From: an uncultured Alkaliphilus sp.
Lineage (GTDB): Bacteria > Bacillota > Clostridia > Peptostreptococcales > Natronincolaceae
Length of the DNA: 64,000 bases
NCBI GenBank assembly: GCA_938074565.1
Contig: CALJEQ010000018.1
Location: 62,001-126,000 of the forward strand
Direction: 5' to 3'
Both the position numbers and the translations under genes were made by a program. Under the pieces are notes generated by a model. That model saw nothing but the letters and a program-made list of their open reading frames with translations, was not told where the DNA came from and did no database searches. This document shows, piece by piece, positions 16,914 through 26,894 of the stretch (positions are counted from its first letter, which is position 1; every line of letters begins with the position of its first letter).

Positions 16914-19097
16914 ATGAAAATTACTCAACAGTTGGTTAAAGAATTCCAATTAAAAGAAAATCAAGTCATAAATACACTTCAATTAATTGATGAAGGAAAC
17001 ACAATACCTTTTATTGCCCGTTATCGAAAAGAAATGACTGGGGGATTAAGTGACGAAGTTTTAAGGGATCTTTATGATAGACTTACATACATTAGAAATT
17101 TAGAAGCAAGAAAAGAAGAAGTTATTAGACTTATAGAAGAACAAGGGAAATTAACTGAAGAACTGAAAAAAGAAATTTTAGAGGCTACTGTACTTCAAAA
17201 AATAGAAGATTTATATAGACCATTTAAACAAAAAAGAAGAACTCGGGCTACCGTTGCTAAAGAAAAAGGATTAGAGCCCCTTGCTGAATTAATAATAAGA
17301 CAAGATATAGTAGAGGGAACTATTGAGGAATTAGCAAAGCCTTTTATTAATGAAGAGTTGGAAGTAATGTCTGTTGAAGATGCATTAAATGGAGCAAAAG
17401 ATATAGTCGCCGAGTATATCTCTGATAATGCAGAATATCGAGAAAAAATAAGAGAACTGAATTTAAATAAGGGTGTAATTAATAGTTCAGCAGTAGATAC
17501 GGAAGAAAAAACTGTATATGAAATGTATTATGATTTTAGTGAAGGTGTTAATAAGATAGCAAACCATAGAATATTAGCAGTTAATAGGGGTGAAAAAGAA
17601 AAGATATTAAAGGTAAAATTATTGAGCCCCGATGAAGAAATCATTCTTTATCTAACAAAACAGGTAATAACAAACAGTAAAGCCGTAACAACATATTTGT
17701 TACAGGAGACAATAGAAGATGCCTACAAACGTTTAATAGCACCATCAGTTGAAAGGGAGATAAGAAATATACTAACAGAGAGGGCAGAAGAAGAGGCAAT
17801 AAAAGTTTTTGGTAAAAATACTAAACCTTTATTACTTATTGCCCCAGTTAAAAATGTTAGAATTTTAGCTATTGACCCTAGTTTCAGAACAGGATGTAAA
17901 ATAGCAGTACTAGATGAAACGGGTAAGTTGTTACATTATACAACCATATATCCTAATGCTCCACAAAATAAAGTTGAGGAAGCAAAAAAGGTGATGAAGG
18001 AATTAATTTTTCAATATGATATAGATATTATTCCAATAGGAAATGGTACTGCATCAAGAGAGACGGAATTTATTGTGGCAGAAATGTTGAAGGAAATTGA
18101 AAAAACAGTATATTATACAATTGTTAGTGAAGCAGGTGCGTCTGTATATTCAGCTTCAAAACTAGCATCAGAAGAGTACCCAGATATTGATGTATCTATT
18201 AGAGGTGCCATCTCAATTGGTCGTAGACTACAAGATCCATTAGCTGAATTGGTTAAAATTGATCCTAAGAGTATTGGGGTAGGTCAATATCAACATGACT
18301 TGAATCAAGGAAAATTAGGTGAAACCTTGAAGAATGTAGTTGAAGATTGTGTTAATAGTGTTGGCGTAGACCTAAACACTGCCACACCATCCCTATTACA
18401 ATATGTAGCAGGAATATCTGCCTCCGTTGCAAAAAATATTGTTCAATTTAGAGAAGAAAATGGTAAGTTTTCAAATAGAGAACAAATAAAAAAGGTTAAA
18501 AGACTAGGTGCAAAGGTTTTTGAACAATGTGCTGGGTTTTTAAGAATTTCAGATGGAAATAATCCATTAGATAATACGGCTGTCCATCCAGAGTCATATA
18601 AAACAACAATGAAACTAATTAAAAAACTTGGATACAGTCAAGAAGATATAAAAAAGGGCGAACTTAGAAATATAGAAGATAGGGTATTACAAAATGCAAA
18701 AGAAAAATGTAATAAATTAGAAGAGCAATTAAAAGAACTGGCAGAAGAATTTGAAGTGGGATTACCGACTTTAAAGGATATTATAGAAGAAATAAAAAAA
18801 CCTGGTAGAGACCCAAGAGAAGAAATGCCAAAACCCATCTTTAGAAGTGATGTATTAAAAATGGAAGATTTAAAATTAGATATGATTATGGGTGGAACGG
18901 TAAGAAACGTAGTGGACTTTGGAGCTTTTGTTGATATAGGCGTTAAACAAGATGGACTTGTTCATATTTCCGAACTAACTAATAGATTTGTTAAAAACCC
19001 AATGGATGTAATTTCTGTTGGAGATGAAGTACAAGTAAAGATAATTGGTTTAGATGTTGAACGAGGTAAAATATCTTTGAGCATGAAACAGGTTTAG
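16914..19097 (+). CDS. tex: Tex family RNA-binding transcription accessory protein
   Basis: Tex is a cytosolic nucleic-acid-binding protein related to eukaryotic Spt6 and implicated in transcription. The 727-residue product begins with the conserved Tex_N region (NTIPFIARYRKEMTGGLSD), contains the YqgF-like fold (ILAIDPSFRTGCKIAVLD) and helix-hairpin-helix repeats (NTATPSLLQYVAGISASVAK), and ends with an S1 domain (GTVRNVVDFGAFVDIGVKQD). The ATG at 16914 is preceded by TAGGAGGGG; an in-frame ATG at 16884 lies upstream of that site and is rejected. It is a single-gene unit. Confidence 0.95.
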   Translation: MKITQQLVKEFQLKENQVINTLQLIDEGNTIPFIARYRKEMTGGLSDEVLRDLYDRLTYIRNLEARKEEVIRLIEEQGKLTEELKKEILEATVLQKIEDLYRPFKQKRRTRATVAKEKGLEPLAELIIRQDIVEGTIEELAKPFINEELEVMSVEDALNGAKDIVAEYISDNAEYREKIRELNLNKGVINSSAVDTEEKTVYEMYYDFSEGVNKIANHRILAVNRGEKEKILKVKLLSPDEEIILYLTKQVITNSKAVTTYLLQETIEDAYKRLIAPSVEREIRNILTERAEEEAIKVFGKNTKPLLLIAPVKNVRILAIDPSFRTGCKIAVLDETGKLLHYTTIYPNAPQNKVEEAKKVMKELIFQYDIDIIPIGNGTASRETEFIVAEMLKEIEKTVYYTIVSEAGASVYSASKLASEEYPDIDVSIRGAISIGRRLQDPLAELVKIDPKSIGVGQYQHDLNQGKLGETLKNVVEDCVNSVGVDLNTATPSLLQYVAGISASVAKNIVQFREENGKFSNREQIKKVKRLGAKVFEQCAGFLRISDGNNPLDNTAVHPESYKTTMKLIKKLGYSQEDIKKGELRNIEDRVLQNAKEKCNKLEEQLKELAEEFEVGLPTLKDIIEEIKKPGRDPREEMPKPIFRSDVLKMEDLKLDMIMGGTVRNVVDFGAFVDIGVKQDGLVHISELTNRFVKNPMDVISVGDEVQVKIIGLDVERGKISLSMKQV

Positions 19098-19113
19098 GAA
19101 AAAATTGTTTAAT

Positions 19114-19171
19114 AAAATAGCCTCTATAGCATATACAACTTTACAGTAGGTATGCTATAGAGGTTATTTTT
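19114..19171 (+). terminator. Terminator of tex
   Basis: A stem of about 20 base pairs pairs AAAATAGCCTCTATAGCATA with its near-perfect complement at 19151-19170, followed by T residues. Confidence 0.9.
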
Positions 19172-19377
19172 ATGTTTTTGAATCGAATTATTTCTGCAAT
19201 TTTAATGAGAAATTATATAATAATTAAAATATTTGTGATGAAATATAATACATTAATATTAAAATATTACATTTTATAACAATTTATGTTAAATTACATA
19301 GTTTTAATTGTAAATTTATATCAAAATATGGTATATTTTTCATGAAATAATAAAATATTGAAAGGATGTTGTTAAGT

Positions 19378-21372
19378 ATGAAAAAAGTATCTTTAATTAT
19401 TGCATTAATTTTGGTTGTATCTTCTTTCTTTATACCAACTTGGCAGCTTGAGGCATATGCCAATACAGTTGTACAACCAAGCATTGCAGCTGGAACAAAT
19501 CACACTTTAGCATTAAAAAATGATGGAACAGTATGGGCATGGGGTTTAAACACTAGTGGACAACTGGGGGATGGAACTATAACAAATAAAAGTACACCAG
19601 TACAGGTAAAAAGCTTAAGTGGGATAACAGCCATTGCTGTTGGTCCAAATCATAGTTTGGCATTAAAGAGCGATGGAACGGTATGGTCGTGGGGTAGTAA
19701 TGCCAGTGGTCAATTAGGAAACAACACAACTACCGATCAAATTTTACCGATACAAGTATCTAATTTATCTGGTGTTAAAGCAATTGCTACTGGAAATGGT
19801 TATAACTTAGCATTAAAAAATGATGGAACAGTATGGGCATGGGGTTTAAATACTAGTGGTCAATTGGGGGATAAAACAACAATAAATAGAAGTGTACCAG
19901 TACAAGTATCTGGATTAAGTGATGTAAAAACTATAACAGCTAAGAATACTCATAGTATGGTACTAAAGAATGATGGAACAGTATGGGCATGGGGTGTAAA
20001 CAGTAGTGGGCAATTAGGAGATGGGACATTGGTAACTAGAACTGAGCCTGTGAAAGTTTCCATAACAGGTGATATTAAGTCTATAGTTGCAGGTACACAT
20101 CACAGTTTAGCGTTAAAGAATGATGGAACAGTATGGGTTTGGGGGTATAATGCATTTGGTCAATTGGGGGATAACAGTGTTACAAATAAAAGTGTCCCAA
20201 CAGTTACTACTAGCATTACTGACGTAACAGCTATATCAGGGGGAAATCATAGTTTAGCATTAAAAAGTGATGGAACAGTATGGGCTTGGGGACATAATGC
20301 ATATGGTCAATTGGGTGATAATACTCTTACTAACAGAGTAATTAGAGTGGATGTATTAGATTTAGAGGGGGTAATAGCATTATCTGCTGGAGAGAATCAC
20401 ACTCTGGCATTAAAGAATGATGGTTCAGTATGGAGTTGGGGTTTAAATAATTATAATCAATTGGGAGATGGTACAACAGCTACTAAACGTACACCAGTAC
20501 AAATTAATGATTTTAATCTAGGTAGTCAATCTATTCTACCAGTTACTCCAAAAATATCACACACATCAGTTGCAGCTACATCTATTACATTAAATTGGAG
20601 CTTAGTTGCTAATGCAACTGGTTATGAAGTAGAAGTTAATGGTAAAGTAGTTGATAATAAAACAAGTACAACTTTTGTACATAGTGGTTTAACACCTAAA
20701 ACACAATATCAATATAGAGTAAGGGCTAAAAATAATGCAGGTGTTAGTTCATGGAGTGAAATAACTACTTTAACAACCCTTGAAATGCAAGAAGGTACAA
20801 CACAGTTAGATATTGAAGCAGAGAAGTATGAAATAAATGCTAATACAACATTTGAAGTAGACGTTGTAATACGTAATGCTGAGGGTATTTATGCACAAGA
20901 TATAGTTGTACAATATGATGAAGATTTATTAGAGTTTATAGGTGCAAAGGTATCAAATTCTGAAGCTATGACAATTTATTATAGTAATACTGAAGAAGTA
21001 GGAAAGTTAAGGTATATTGTGGCTAGTAATGGTGCAGAGTATGGGGTAGATGGTGAAGCACAAATACTTAAGCTTGCATTTAAGTCCAAGTCTGTCTTTG
21101 GTGAAGGAGATATTAAAGTAATAGGTGGACTAATAGCAGATGGCTATGGTGGAGAATTTATACCAGAATTTATGGGTAAAACCTTCAAAGTGCTTGGAAC
21201 AGATGTAAATGGCGATGGTAAATTTACTTTAGCAGACTTAGGTATTGCAGCAAGGTTACTAAAGACAAAAGAAGCTGCTTGGGAAAAATATACACCAGAT
21301 TTGGATGGTAATGGATTAGTGGAAGAAATAGACTTACATGAAATTGTATCTGCAATATTAATGCAGCAATAG
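19378..21372 (+). CDS. Secreted RCC1-repeat / FN3 / cohesin / dockerin protein
   Basis: This 664-residue extracellular protein begins with a signal peptide (KKVSLIIALILVVSSFF, cut near EAYA). Residues about 35-380 hold seven RCC1-type blades with the recurring core LALKNDGTVWAWG. A fibronectin type III domain follows (about 390-475), then a cohesin-like domain (DIEAEKYEINANTTFEVDV to about 610), and a C-terminal type I dockerin with two calcium-binding loops (DVNGDGKFTLADLG and DLDGNGLVEEIDL). The ATG at 19378 starts the signal peptide; an ATG at 19366 is also in frame. The RCC1 blades are very similar in DNA, so they were probably amplified recently. Confidence 0.88.
   Translation: MKKVSLIIALILVVSSFFIPTWQLEAYANTVVQPSIAAGTNHTLALKNDGTVWAWGLNTSGQLGDGTITNKSTPVQVKSLSGITAIAVGPNHSLALKSDGTVWSWGSNASGQLGNNTTTDQILPIQVSNLSGVKAIATGNGYNLALKNDGTVWAWGLNTSGQLGDKTTINRSVPVQVSGLSDVKTITAKNTHSMVLKNDGTVWAWGVNSSGQLGDGTLVTRTEPVKVSITGDIKSIVAGTHHSLALKNDGTVWVWGYNAFGQLGDNSVTNKSVPTVTTSITDVTAISGGNHSLALKSDGTVWAWGHNAYGQLGDNTLTNRVIRVDVLDLEGVIALSAGENHTLALKNDGSVWSWGLNNYNQLGDGTTATKRTPVQINDFNLGSQSILPVTPKISHTSVAATSITLNWSLVANATGYEVEVNGKVVDNKTSTTFVHSGLTPKTQYQYRVRAKNNAGVSSWSEITTLTTLEMQEGTTQLDIEAEKYEINANTTFEVDVVIRNAEGIYAQDIVVQYDEDLLEFIGAKVSNSEAMTIYYSNTEEVGKLRYIVASNGAEYGVDGEAQILKLAFKSKSVFGEGDIKVIGGLIADGYGGEFIPEFMGKTFKVLGTDVNGDGKFTLADLGIAARLLKTKEAAWEKYTPDLDGNGLVEEIDLHEIVSAILMQQ
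19498..20500 (+). repeat. Seven tandem RCC1-coding repeats
   Basis: Units of about 150 bases recur, each containing a near-identical block around GATGGAACAGTATGGGCATG at roughly 19522, 19672, 19822, 19972, 20122, 20269 and 20419. The high nucleotide identity within the cores suggests recent unequal recombination. Confidence 0.8.
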
Positions 21373-21560
21373 TTATAAATATTATATAAGTCTTATAAGA
21401 ATAGGGGGATCTGTATTAAATATATTAAAAAGGCAAGTAATTTTAATATAAATATAGATCCTTCTATTAATTATTTAAATAAAAATGCAATGTTAAAAAG
21501 TTAAGAACACATACTTTTAATAGTTAAACCAATGTATATTGGTTTGTTGGAAGGTGAAGT

Positions 21561-22526
21561 ATGAAAAAAACATCTTTATTAATTACTTTAGTAGTTATTT
21601 TTGTTATATTACCAATATTTACAACAGCATTACAAAACGAAACATATGCTTATACTCTTAATAAACAAAGTTTTATTATAGTAAATCAATCTGAAAAAAT
21701 TGCTAAAAAAGTACCCAAAATCTTGAATACATCAGTTACAGCTACATCAATTACCTTAACATGGAGTTCTGTGGCTAATGCAAATGGCTATGAAATAGAG
21801 GTAGATGGAATCATTAAGAGTAATGGTACAAGTACCATATTTGTACATGACAATCTATCGCCTGGAAGTCAACATACATATAGAGTAAAGATCAAAAATG
21901 CTGGTGCAGTTCATTGGAGCGAAACTGTTACTTTAACAACAACAGAACTAGGTGAAGTTACAACCCAATTAGACATTGAAGCAGAAAAATATGAAATAAA
22001 TGGTGGAACAACGTTTACTGTAGATGTAGTCATTCGTAATGCAGAAGGAATTTATGCACAAGATATTATTGTTCAATATGATACAAAGTTATTTGAGCAT
22101 TTAGGTGGAGAAATATTAGACCCTGAAGCCATGACAATTTATCACAGCAATATGTTAGAAGAAGGCAAACTAAGGTACATAGTAGCCAGTAATGGAGCAG
22201 AGTATGGGGTAGATGGAGATGCTCAAGTATTAAAGCTTACATTTAAAGCAAAAACAGTAATGGGAGAAGGAGATATAAAAGTAATAGGAGGGTTAATAGC
22301 AGATGGTTATGGTGGTGAGTTTGTACCAGAATTCATGGGTAAGACCTTTAAAATATTGTCATCAGATGTAAATGGTGATGGAAAGTTTACTCTAGCTGAC
22401 CTTGGTATTGCAGCAAGACTTTTAAAGACAACAGAAACTGCATGGAATAATTTCACACCAGATATAGATGGAAATGGAATTGTAGAAAAAATAGACCTAC
22501 ACGAAATCGTTGCAGCAATACTGTAG
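21561..22526 (+). CDS. Secreted FN3 / cohesin / dockerin protein, paralogue of the preceding gene
   Basis: This 321-residue protein has a signal peptide (LLITLVVIFVILPIFTTAL), one fibronectin type III domain, a cohesin-like domain and a C-terminal dockerin (DVNGDGKFTLADLG, then DIDGNGIVEKIDL). It matches the C-terminal half of the 19378 product almost residue for residue over the cohesin and dockerin but has no RCC1 blades. Tandem duplication followed by gain or loss of the propeller is the simplest origin. A GGAAGGTGAAGT ribosome binding site precedes the ATG. The interval between the two genes, 21373-21560, shows no other feature. Confidence 0.88.
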   Translation: MKKTSLLITLVVIFVILPIFTTALQNETYAYTLNKQSFIIVNQSEKIAKKVPKILNTSVTATSITLTWSSVANANGYEIEVDGIIKSNGTSTIFVHDNLSPGSQHTYRVKIKNAGAVHWSETVTLTTTELGEVTTQLDIEAEKYEINGGTTFTVDVVIRNAEGIYAQDIIVQYDTKLFEHLGGEILDPEAMTIYHSNMLEEGKLRYIVASNGAEYGVDGDAQVLKLTFKAKTVMGEGDIKVIGGLIADGYGGEFVPEFMGKTFKILSSDVNGDGKFTLADLGIAARLLKTTETAWNNFTPDIDGNGIVEKIDLHEIVAAIL

Positions 22527-22617
22527 AATAGTTAATTGTTAGTTATTTTTAAAAATTATTTATTTGTTTATTAAACTAAAACTAGATATCACACCAAATA
22601 AAATCAATAAAATGAAT

Positions 22618-22688
22618 GAGAATCTATCCATTATAATGTTAGAGGCTTAAACTTAGCCATGATATATTAATGTAGATTCTCTTTTTTT
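22618..22688 (+). terminator. Probable terminator after the cohesin/dockerin pair
   Basis: GAGAATCTA at 22618-22626 pairs with TAGATTCTC at 22673-22681, followed by seven T residues. The enclosed loop is long and may fold further. The rest of 22527-22835 shows no gene. Confidence 0.6.
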
Positions 22689-22835
22689 AATACTAATATT
22701 CATTAAGTATATTTTTTTATATAGGCATGACGCAGATACTAATATAAAATTAATGTAATTATTATGCATTATATTATATAATGAAAGAGTTAGGATAAGG
22801 TTAGGAATAATTTGTAAAAGGGAGATGAAGTTTTC

Positions 22836-24134
22836 ATGGAACAGAGTCGAATAAAAAAAATGATGACTTATCGATGGCTTGTATGGGGAACATTAGCCTT
22901 AACTTATGTGATTGTATTTTTCCATCGTTTAGCAATTGGAGTAGTTAGGGAAGATTTAGTTAATACCTTTGGTATTACTGGTACAACTTTTGCAAATATT
23001 GGTTCTACCTACTTTTATGCTTATATGATAATGCAGATTCCTTCTGGAATTTTGGCAGACTCTCTGGGTGCTAGAAAAACAGTGACAATAGGAACGTTGC
23101 TGGCAGGAATAGGTTCTATTATTTTTGGACTTGCACCTAACCTGTTTTGGGTTTTTTCAGGACGTTTGCTGGTGGGAATTGGTGTATCAGTAGCTTTCAT
23201 TGCCATTTTAAAAGTTATATCCCAATGGTTTAAGGAAAGTGAATTTGCAACTATGTCAGGAATTACTTCCTTTATAGGTAATATGGGGGGGATTATTGCT
23301 CAAACACCATTGGCATTAATGGTGGCATACTTTACATGGAGAACCACTTTTGCAGCTATAGGGGTAATTAGTATTATATTAGCAATATTATGCTATGTAA
23401 TTGTTAGAAATTCCCCCAAAGATATGGGATTACCAACTATAGAAGATATTGAAGGAGTCTCTAAGAAAAACCAAACAGTAGAAAGACCCCCACTAATGAA
23501 AAGTTTGTTTCAAGCTTTGTCAAACCCGTACACATGGCCAGGATTTTTTGTATTTACAGGGTTTTTTGGAGCATATGTATCATTAACAGGTACATGGGGA
23601 AGAAGTTATTTAGTTGACGTATATGGTTTATCACCAGATGTAGCTCCCAATTATATGATGGCAGCAGTATTAGGTTTGGCTTTTGGCAGTATTGCCATCG
23701 GTAAAGTATCCGATAGTTTACAGAAAAGAAGGTTACCAATGATTATTTTTGGTGGTATCTATACTTTATGTTGGACGATGCTAGTTTTTATGAATGGAGG
23801 AAAACCTCCATTAGAAATACTTTATCCATTATTTTTTATCTTAGGATTCTCTTGTTCTGCTTTTGTTTTAGGATGGGCATGTGGTAAAGAAGTTAATCAT
23901 CCTGCTATTGCTGGAACATCAACCTCTATTGTAAACATAGGCGGGTTTTTAGGTGGGGCAGTTTTGCCACCCATTCTAGGTAGGGTATTTGATACCTTTG
24001 GTGGCGTATTAGAACCTATTCAGTTATACCAAAAAGCATTTATGTACTGTTTTATTTTTGTTATTATAGGTTTTTTATTTACTTTTACAGTTAAGGAAAC
24101 TGGATGCAAAAATATTTATAGTGTAAAAAAGTAA
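22836..24134 (+). CDS. Major facilitator superfamily transporter
   Basis: This 432-residue inner-membrane transporter has about 12 membrane segments. The loop 2-3 motif (GILADSLGARKTVTIG) is the MFS signature, and the second half has the matching KVSDSLQKRRLPMIIFG. It resembles the anion/organic-acid proton symporter branch, but the substrate cannot be read from sequence. It is a single gene between a terminator and the cobalamin riboswitch. The start follows AAAGGGAGATG. Confidence 0.85.
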   Translation: MEQSRIKKMMTYRWLVWGTLALTYVIVFFHRLAIGVVREDLVNTFGITGTTFANIGSTYFYAYMIMQIPSGILADSLGARKTVTIGTLLAGIGSIIFGLAPNLFWVFSGRLLVGIGVSVAFIAILKVISQWFKESEFATMSGITSFIGNMGGIIAQTPLALMVAYFTWRTTFAAIGVISIILAILCYVIVRNSPKDMGLPTIEDIEGVSKKNQTVERPPLMKSLFQALSNPYTWPGFFVFTGFFGAYVSLTGTWGRSYLVDVYGLSPDVAPNYMMAAVLGLAFGSIAIGKVSDSLQKRRLPMIIFGGIYTLCWTMLVFMNGGKPPLEILYPLFFILGFSCSAFVLGWACGKEVNHPAIAGTSTSIVNIGGFLGGAVLPPILGRVFDTFGGVLEPIQLYQKAFMYCFIFVIIGFLFTFTVKETGCKNIYSVKK

Positions 24135-24187
24135 TTTAAGAAGGATTTTTATTATATGAAAAGAATATATTGTTATAATTAATTTTT

Positions 24188-24350
24188 AAGGTGAAACAGG
24201 TGCCCAATAGGGAGAATAGGGAATGAAGTGAGTAATCTTCAGCGGTCCCACCACTGTAAAGAAGAGTCCTACACATAAACCACTGGGAGACCGGGAAGGA
24301 GGGTAGGTCGATGAAACTGAGCCAGGAGACCTGCCTGTATCATAAGTAAC
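24188..24350 (+). promoter_or_regulatory. Cobalamin (adenosylcobalamin) riboswitch
   Basis: The leader of cobT carries the B12-box region GAGCCAGGAGACCTGCCTG (24320-24338), preceded by the conserved GGGAA and CCACTG elements (GGTCCCACCACTGTAA and CCACTGGGAGACCGGGAAGG). A large terminator hairpin follows at once. High cobalamin would favour termination and lower cobT expression. Confidence 0.93.
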
Positions 24351-24362
24351 CTGAATGATGGT

Positions 24363-24409
24363 AAAGTTCATGGTATGTTTGCAATGCAAACATACCATGA
24401 ACTTTTTTT
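24363..24409 (+). terminator. Terminator of the cobalamin riboswitch
   Basis: A perfect inverted repeat of about 20 bases per arm runs from AAAGTTCATGGTATG to CATACCATGAACTTT and is followed by seven T residues. It is the expression platform of the upstream aptamer. Confidence 0.92.
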
Positions 24410-24464
24410 GTGCAGGCAATGATGCTATAAAATAAGAAAATAACATACATTGGAGGAATTTAAA

Positions 24465-25517
24465 ATGATAATTTTAAATGAAACACTAAAAAAAATTGGT
24501 TACCTAGAAAAAGAAGCAATGGAGCAGGCTAGAAGAAGAGTCGATGCTTTAGTAAAACCACCGGGTAGTTTAGGTCGTTTAGAAGAATTAGCTGTTCAGT
24601 TGGCGGGTATATCAGGTAATGTATATTGCAATGTAGATAATAAAGTAGTAATTGTTATGGCAGCTGATCATGGTGTATATCATGAAGGGGTTGCTCCAAA
24701 CCCACAAATTATTACAGCAATACAAACTACTAACTTTCCGAAAGGGATAACAGGGGTATGTGCCTTCGCGAAGCAAACAGGAAGTGATGTGGTGGTGGTT
24801 GATATAGGCGTAGCAGTAGATATTGATGCACCGGGGGTAATTAATAAAAAGATTAGATATGGAACAGATAATATGGCAAAAGGACCTGCCATGTCAAGAG
24901 AAGAAGCTATTCGTTCTATTGAAGTGGGAATTGAAGTTGCCACAGCAGAAATAAAAAAGGGAAAAAACCTTATTGGAACAGGTGAAATGGGCATTAGTAA
25001 TACCACCGCCAGTACAGCAATTATTGCTGCAATAGGTGGACTTAACCCAAAGGAAATTGTTGGAGTAGGTGCAGGACTATCTGTAGAAAAATTAAGTCAT
25101 AAGGCATCGGTAATAAAAGGTGCTATTGAATTAAATCAACCTAATCCCCATGACGGAATAGATGTATTAGCAAAAGTAGGCGGGTTTGAAATTGGAGGAA
25201 TGGCAGGAACAATGATAGCTGCTGCTGCAAATCGCATACCTGTGGTGGTGGATGGGATTATTTCCACCGCAGCTGCCCTTATTGCAGTAACTATAGAACC
25301 CAAAACAAAAGATTTCTTAATTCCATCCCATTCCACTGCTGAAAAGGGAGGTCGAATTGGTTTAGAATTGTTAGGTTTAAAACCAATGTTTGACTTAGGA
25401 CTTCGCCTAGGAGAAGGCTCTGGGGCAGTATTGGCATTTAACTTTGTTGAAGCAGCCACCTTTATGATGAAAGAAATGATTACGTTGGAGGAGTCTGGTA
25501 TAGTATTACATAATTAG
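24465..25517 (+). CDS. cobT: Nicotinate-nucleotide--dimethylbenzimidazole phosphoribosyltransferase
   Basis: CobT makes alpha-ribazole phosphate, the lower-ligand precursor of cobalamin, from nicotinate mononucleotide and a benzimidazole base. The 350-residue product shows the family motifs KPPGSLGRLEELAVQLA near the N-terminus, VIVMAADHGVYHEGV, and GTGEMGISNTTASTAI, and ends with LGEGSGAVLAFNFVEAA. The ATG at 24465 is 8 bases after GGAGG; the upstream TTG in frame overlaps that site. It is directly behind a cobalamin riboswitch. No other cob genes are in the window, so it may serve salvage. Confidence 0.96.
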   Translation: MIILNETLKKIGYLEKEAMEQARRRVDALVKPPGSLGRLEELAVQLAGISGNVYCNVDNKVVIVMAADHGVYHEGVAPNPQIITAIQTTNFPKGITGVCAFAKQTGSDVVVVDIGVAVDIDAPGVINKKIRYGTDNMAKGPAMSREEAIRSIEVGIEVATAEIKKGKNLIGTGEMGISNTTASTAIIAAIGGLNPKEIVGVGAGLSVEKLSHKASVIKGAIELNQPNPHDGIDVLAKVGGFEIGGMAGTMIAAAANRIPVVVDGIISTAAALIAVTIEPKTKDFLIPSHSTAEKGGRIGLELLGLKPMFDLGLRLGEGSGAVLAFNFVEAATFMMKEMITLEESGIVLHN

Positions 25518-25690
25518 ATTTTAAAATTATAAGAAGAATTAATAATATTAGGGAACATTTTATGAAAAAAACAGTCTAAGTCCTAGGATGGAATAAAAGT
25601 ATTTTTATACCCGAAATTAATTTGAGAAAAAGAGGGATTTATTGTCACTTTGTTGAATATAGGTTTATTGACATATAAGGAGGGAAAATG

Positions 25691-26848
25691 ATGATTCTAA
25701 TTCAAAATGCTAAAATTTATACAATGGCTGGTAAGGTTTTAGAAAAAGGAAGTATACTAATTGAAAATGGTATAATTAAAGAAATTTCAGAAGTGATTTC
25801 TGTACCAGATAATACGGAAATAATAGATGCTGATGGTAAGTTGGTTTTTCCAGGTATGATTGATGCCCATTGTCATTTAGGGTTATGGGAAGATGCTATT
25901 GGGTTTGAAGGTGCAGATGGTAATGAAATGACTGATCCAATAACCCCTCATTTAAGAAGTATAGATGCTATAAATCCTATGGATAGAACATTTGAAGAAG
26001 CATATCAAGGTGGAGTCACTACAGTCGCATCTGGACCTGGTAGTGCCAATGTTATAGGGGGGCAATTTGCCGCCATAAAAACCTATGGAAAACGTATAGA
26101 TGATATGATTATAGATGAGAATATTGCAATGAAAGTAGCCTTTGGCGAAAATCCTAAACGAGTTTATAATGATAAAAACCGTACTCCTATGACTAGAATG
26201 GGAACAGCGGCTCTATTAAGAGAAACAATAATGAAGGCTAAACAATATCAAGAAAAAATACAAACTGCTGATGGTGATTTATCAAAATATCCAAGTTTTG
26301 ATATGAAGATGGAGGCAATGTTGCCGGTGTTGGAAAGAAAAATTCCTTTAAAGGCCCATGCCCATCGAGCAGATGATATTTTCACAGCCATAAGAATTGC
26401 AAAAGAATTTGATCTGAAAATAACGTTAGAGCATTGTACAGAAGGGCATCTTATTGCTGATGAATTGGCAAAAGAGGGTTATGCAGTTGTTGTTGGGCCT
26501 ACTTTTGGAGACCGTTCTAAATTTGAATTAAAAAATAAATCCTTTGATACACCAGGTGTGCTAAATAAAGCGGGGGTAAAGGTGGCAATTATGACAGATC
26601 ATCCTGTTATTCCACTACAACACTTGCCAATGTGTGCTGCATTATCTGTAAAATCTGGAATGGACGAAGAAGAGGCATTAAAAGCCATTACAATTTATCC
26701 TGCTGAGATTTTAGGACTTCAAGATAGAGTAGGGAGTCTTGAAGTAGGAAAAGATGCAGATATTGTTATATGGGATAACCATCCATTCGATTTACAAGCG
26801 TCAGTGTGCTGTACCATTATTGATGGGAAGGTTGTTTACCGCAAATAA
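25691..26848 (+). CDS. Amidohydrolase family metal-dependent hydrolase
   Basis: This 385-residue enzyme has the N-terminal composite beta domain, the metal motif IDAHCHLG, further metal ligands HAHR and LEHC, and the catalytic aspartate in IMTDHPV. The overall pattern is that of imidazolonepropionase-like amidohydrolases, often peptidase/dipeptidase-like in Clostridia. I cannot name the substrate. Two ATG codons lie in tandem; the second (25691) has better spacing from AAGGAGGG. The 170 bases between cobT and this gene show no clear regulatory feature. Confidence 0.85.
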   Translation: MILIQNAKIYTMAGKVLEKGSILIENGIIKEISEVISVPDNTEIIDADGKLVFPGMIDAHCHLGLWEDAIGFEGADGNEMTDPITPHLRSIDAINPMDRTFEEAYQGGVTTVASGPGSANVIGGQFAAIKTYGKRIDDMIIDENIAMKVAFGENPKRVYNDKNRTPMTRMGTAALLRETIMKAKQYQEKIQTADGDLSKYPSFDMKMEAMLPVLERKIPLKAHAHRADDIFTAIRIAKEFDLKITLEHCTEGHLIADELAKEGYAVVVGPTFGDRSKFELKNKSFDTPGVLNKAGVKVAIMTDHPVIPLQHLPMCAALSVKSGMDEEEALKAITIYPAEILGLQDRVGSLEVGKDADIVIWDNHPFDLQASVCCTIIDGKVVYRK

Positions 26849-26894
26849 AGAAGTAATAAGGTATCGGGGCAAATAAAAGGGAGAATATAAAAAA

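Noticed and set aside
24186..24446. Minus-strand 86-codon frame across the cobalamin riboswitch
   Set aside because: It covers the aptamer and its terminator hairpin and has no protein-like features.
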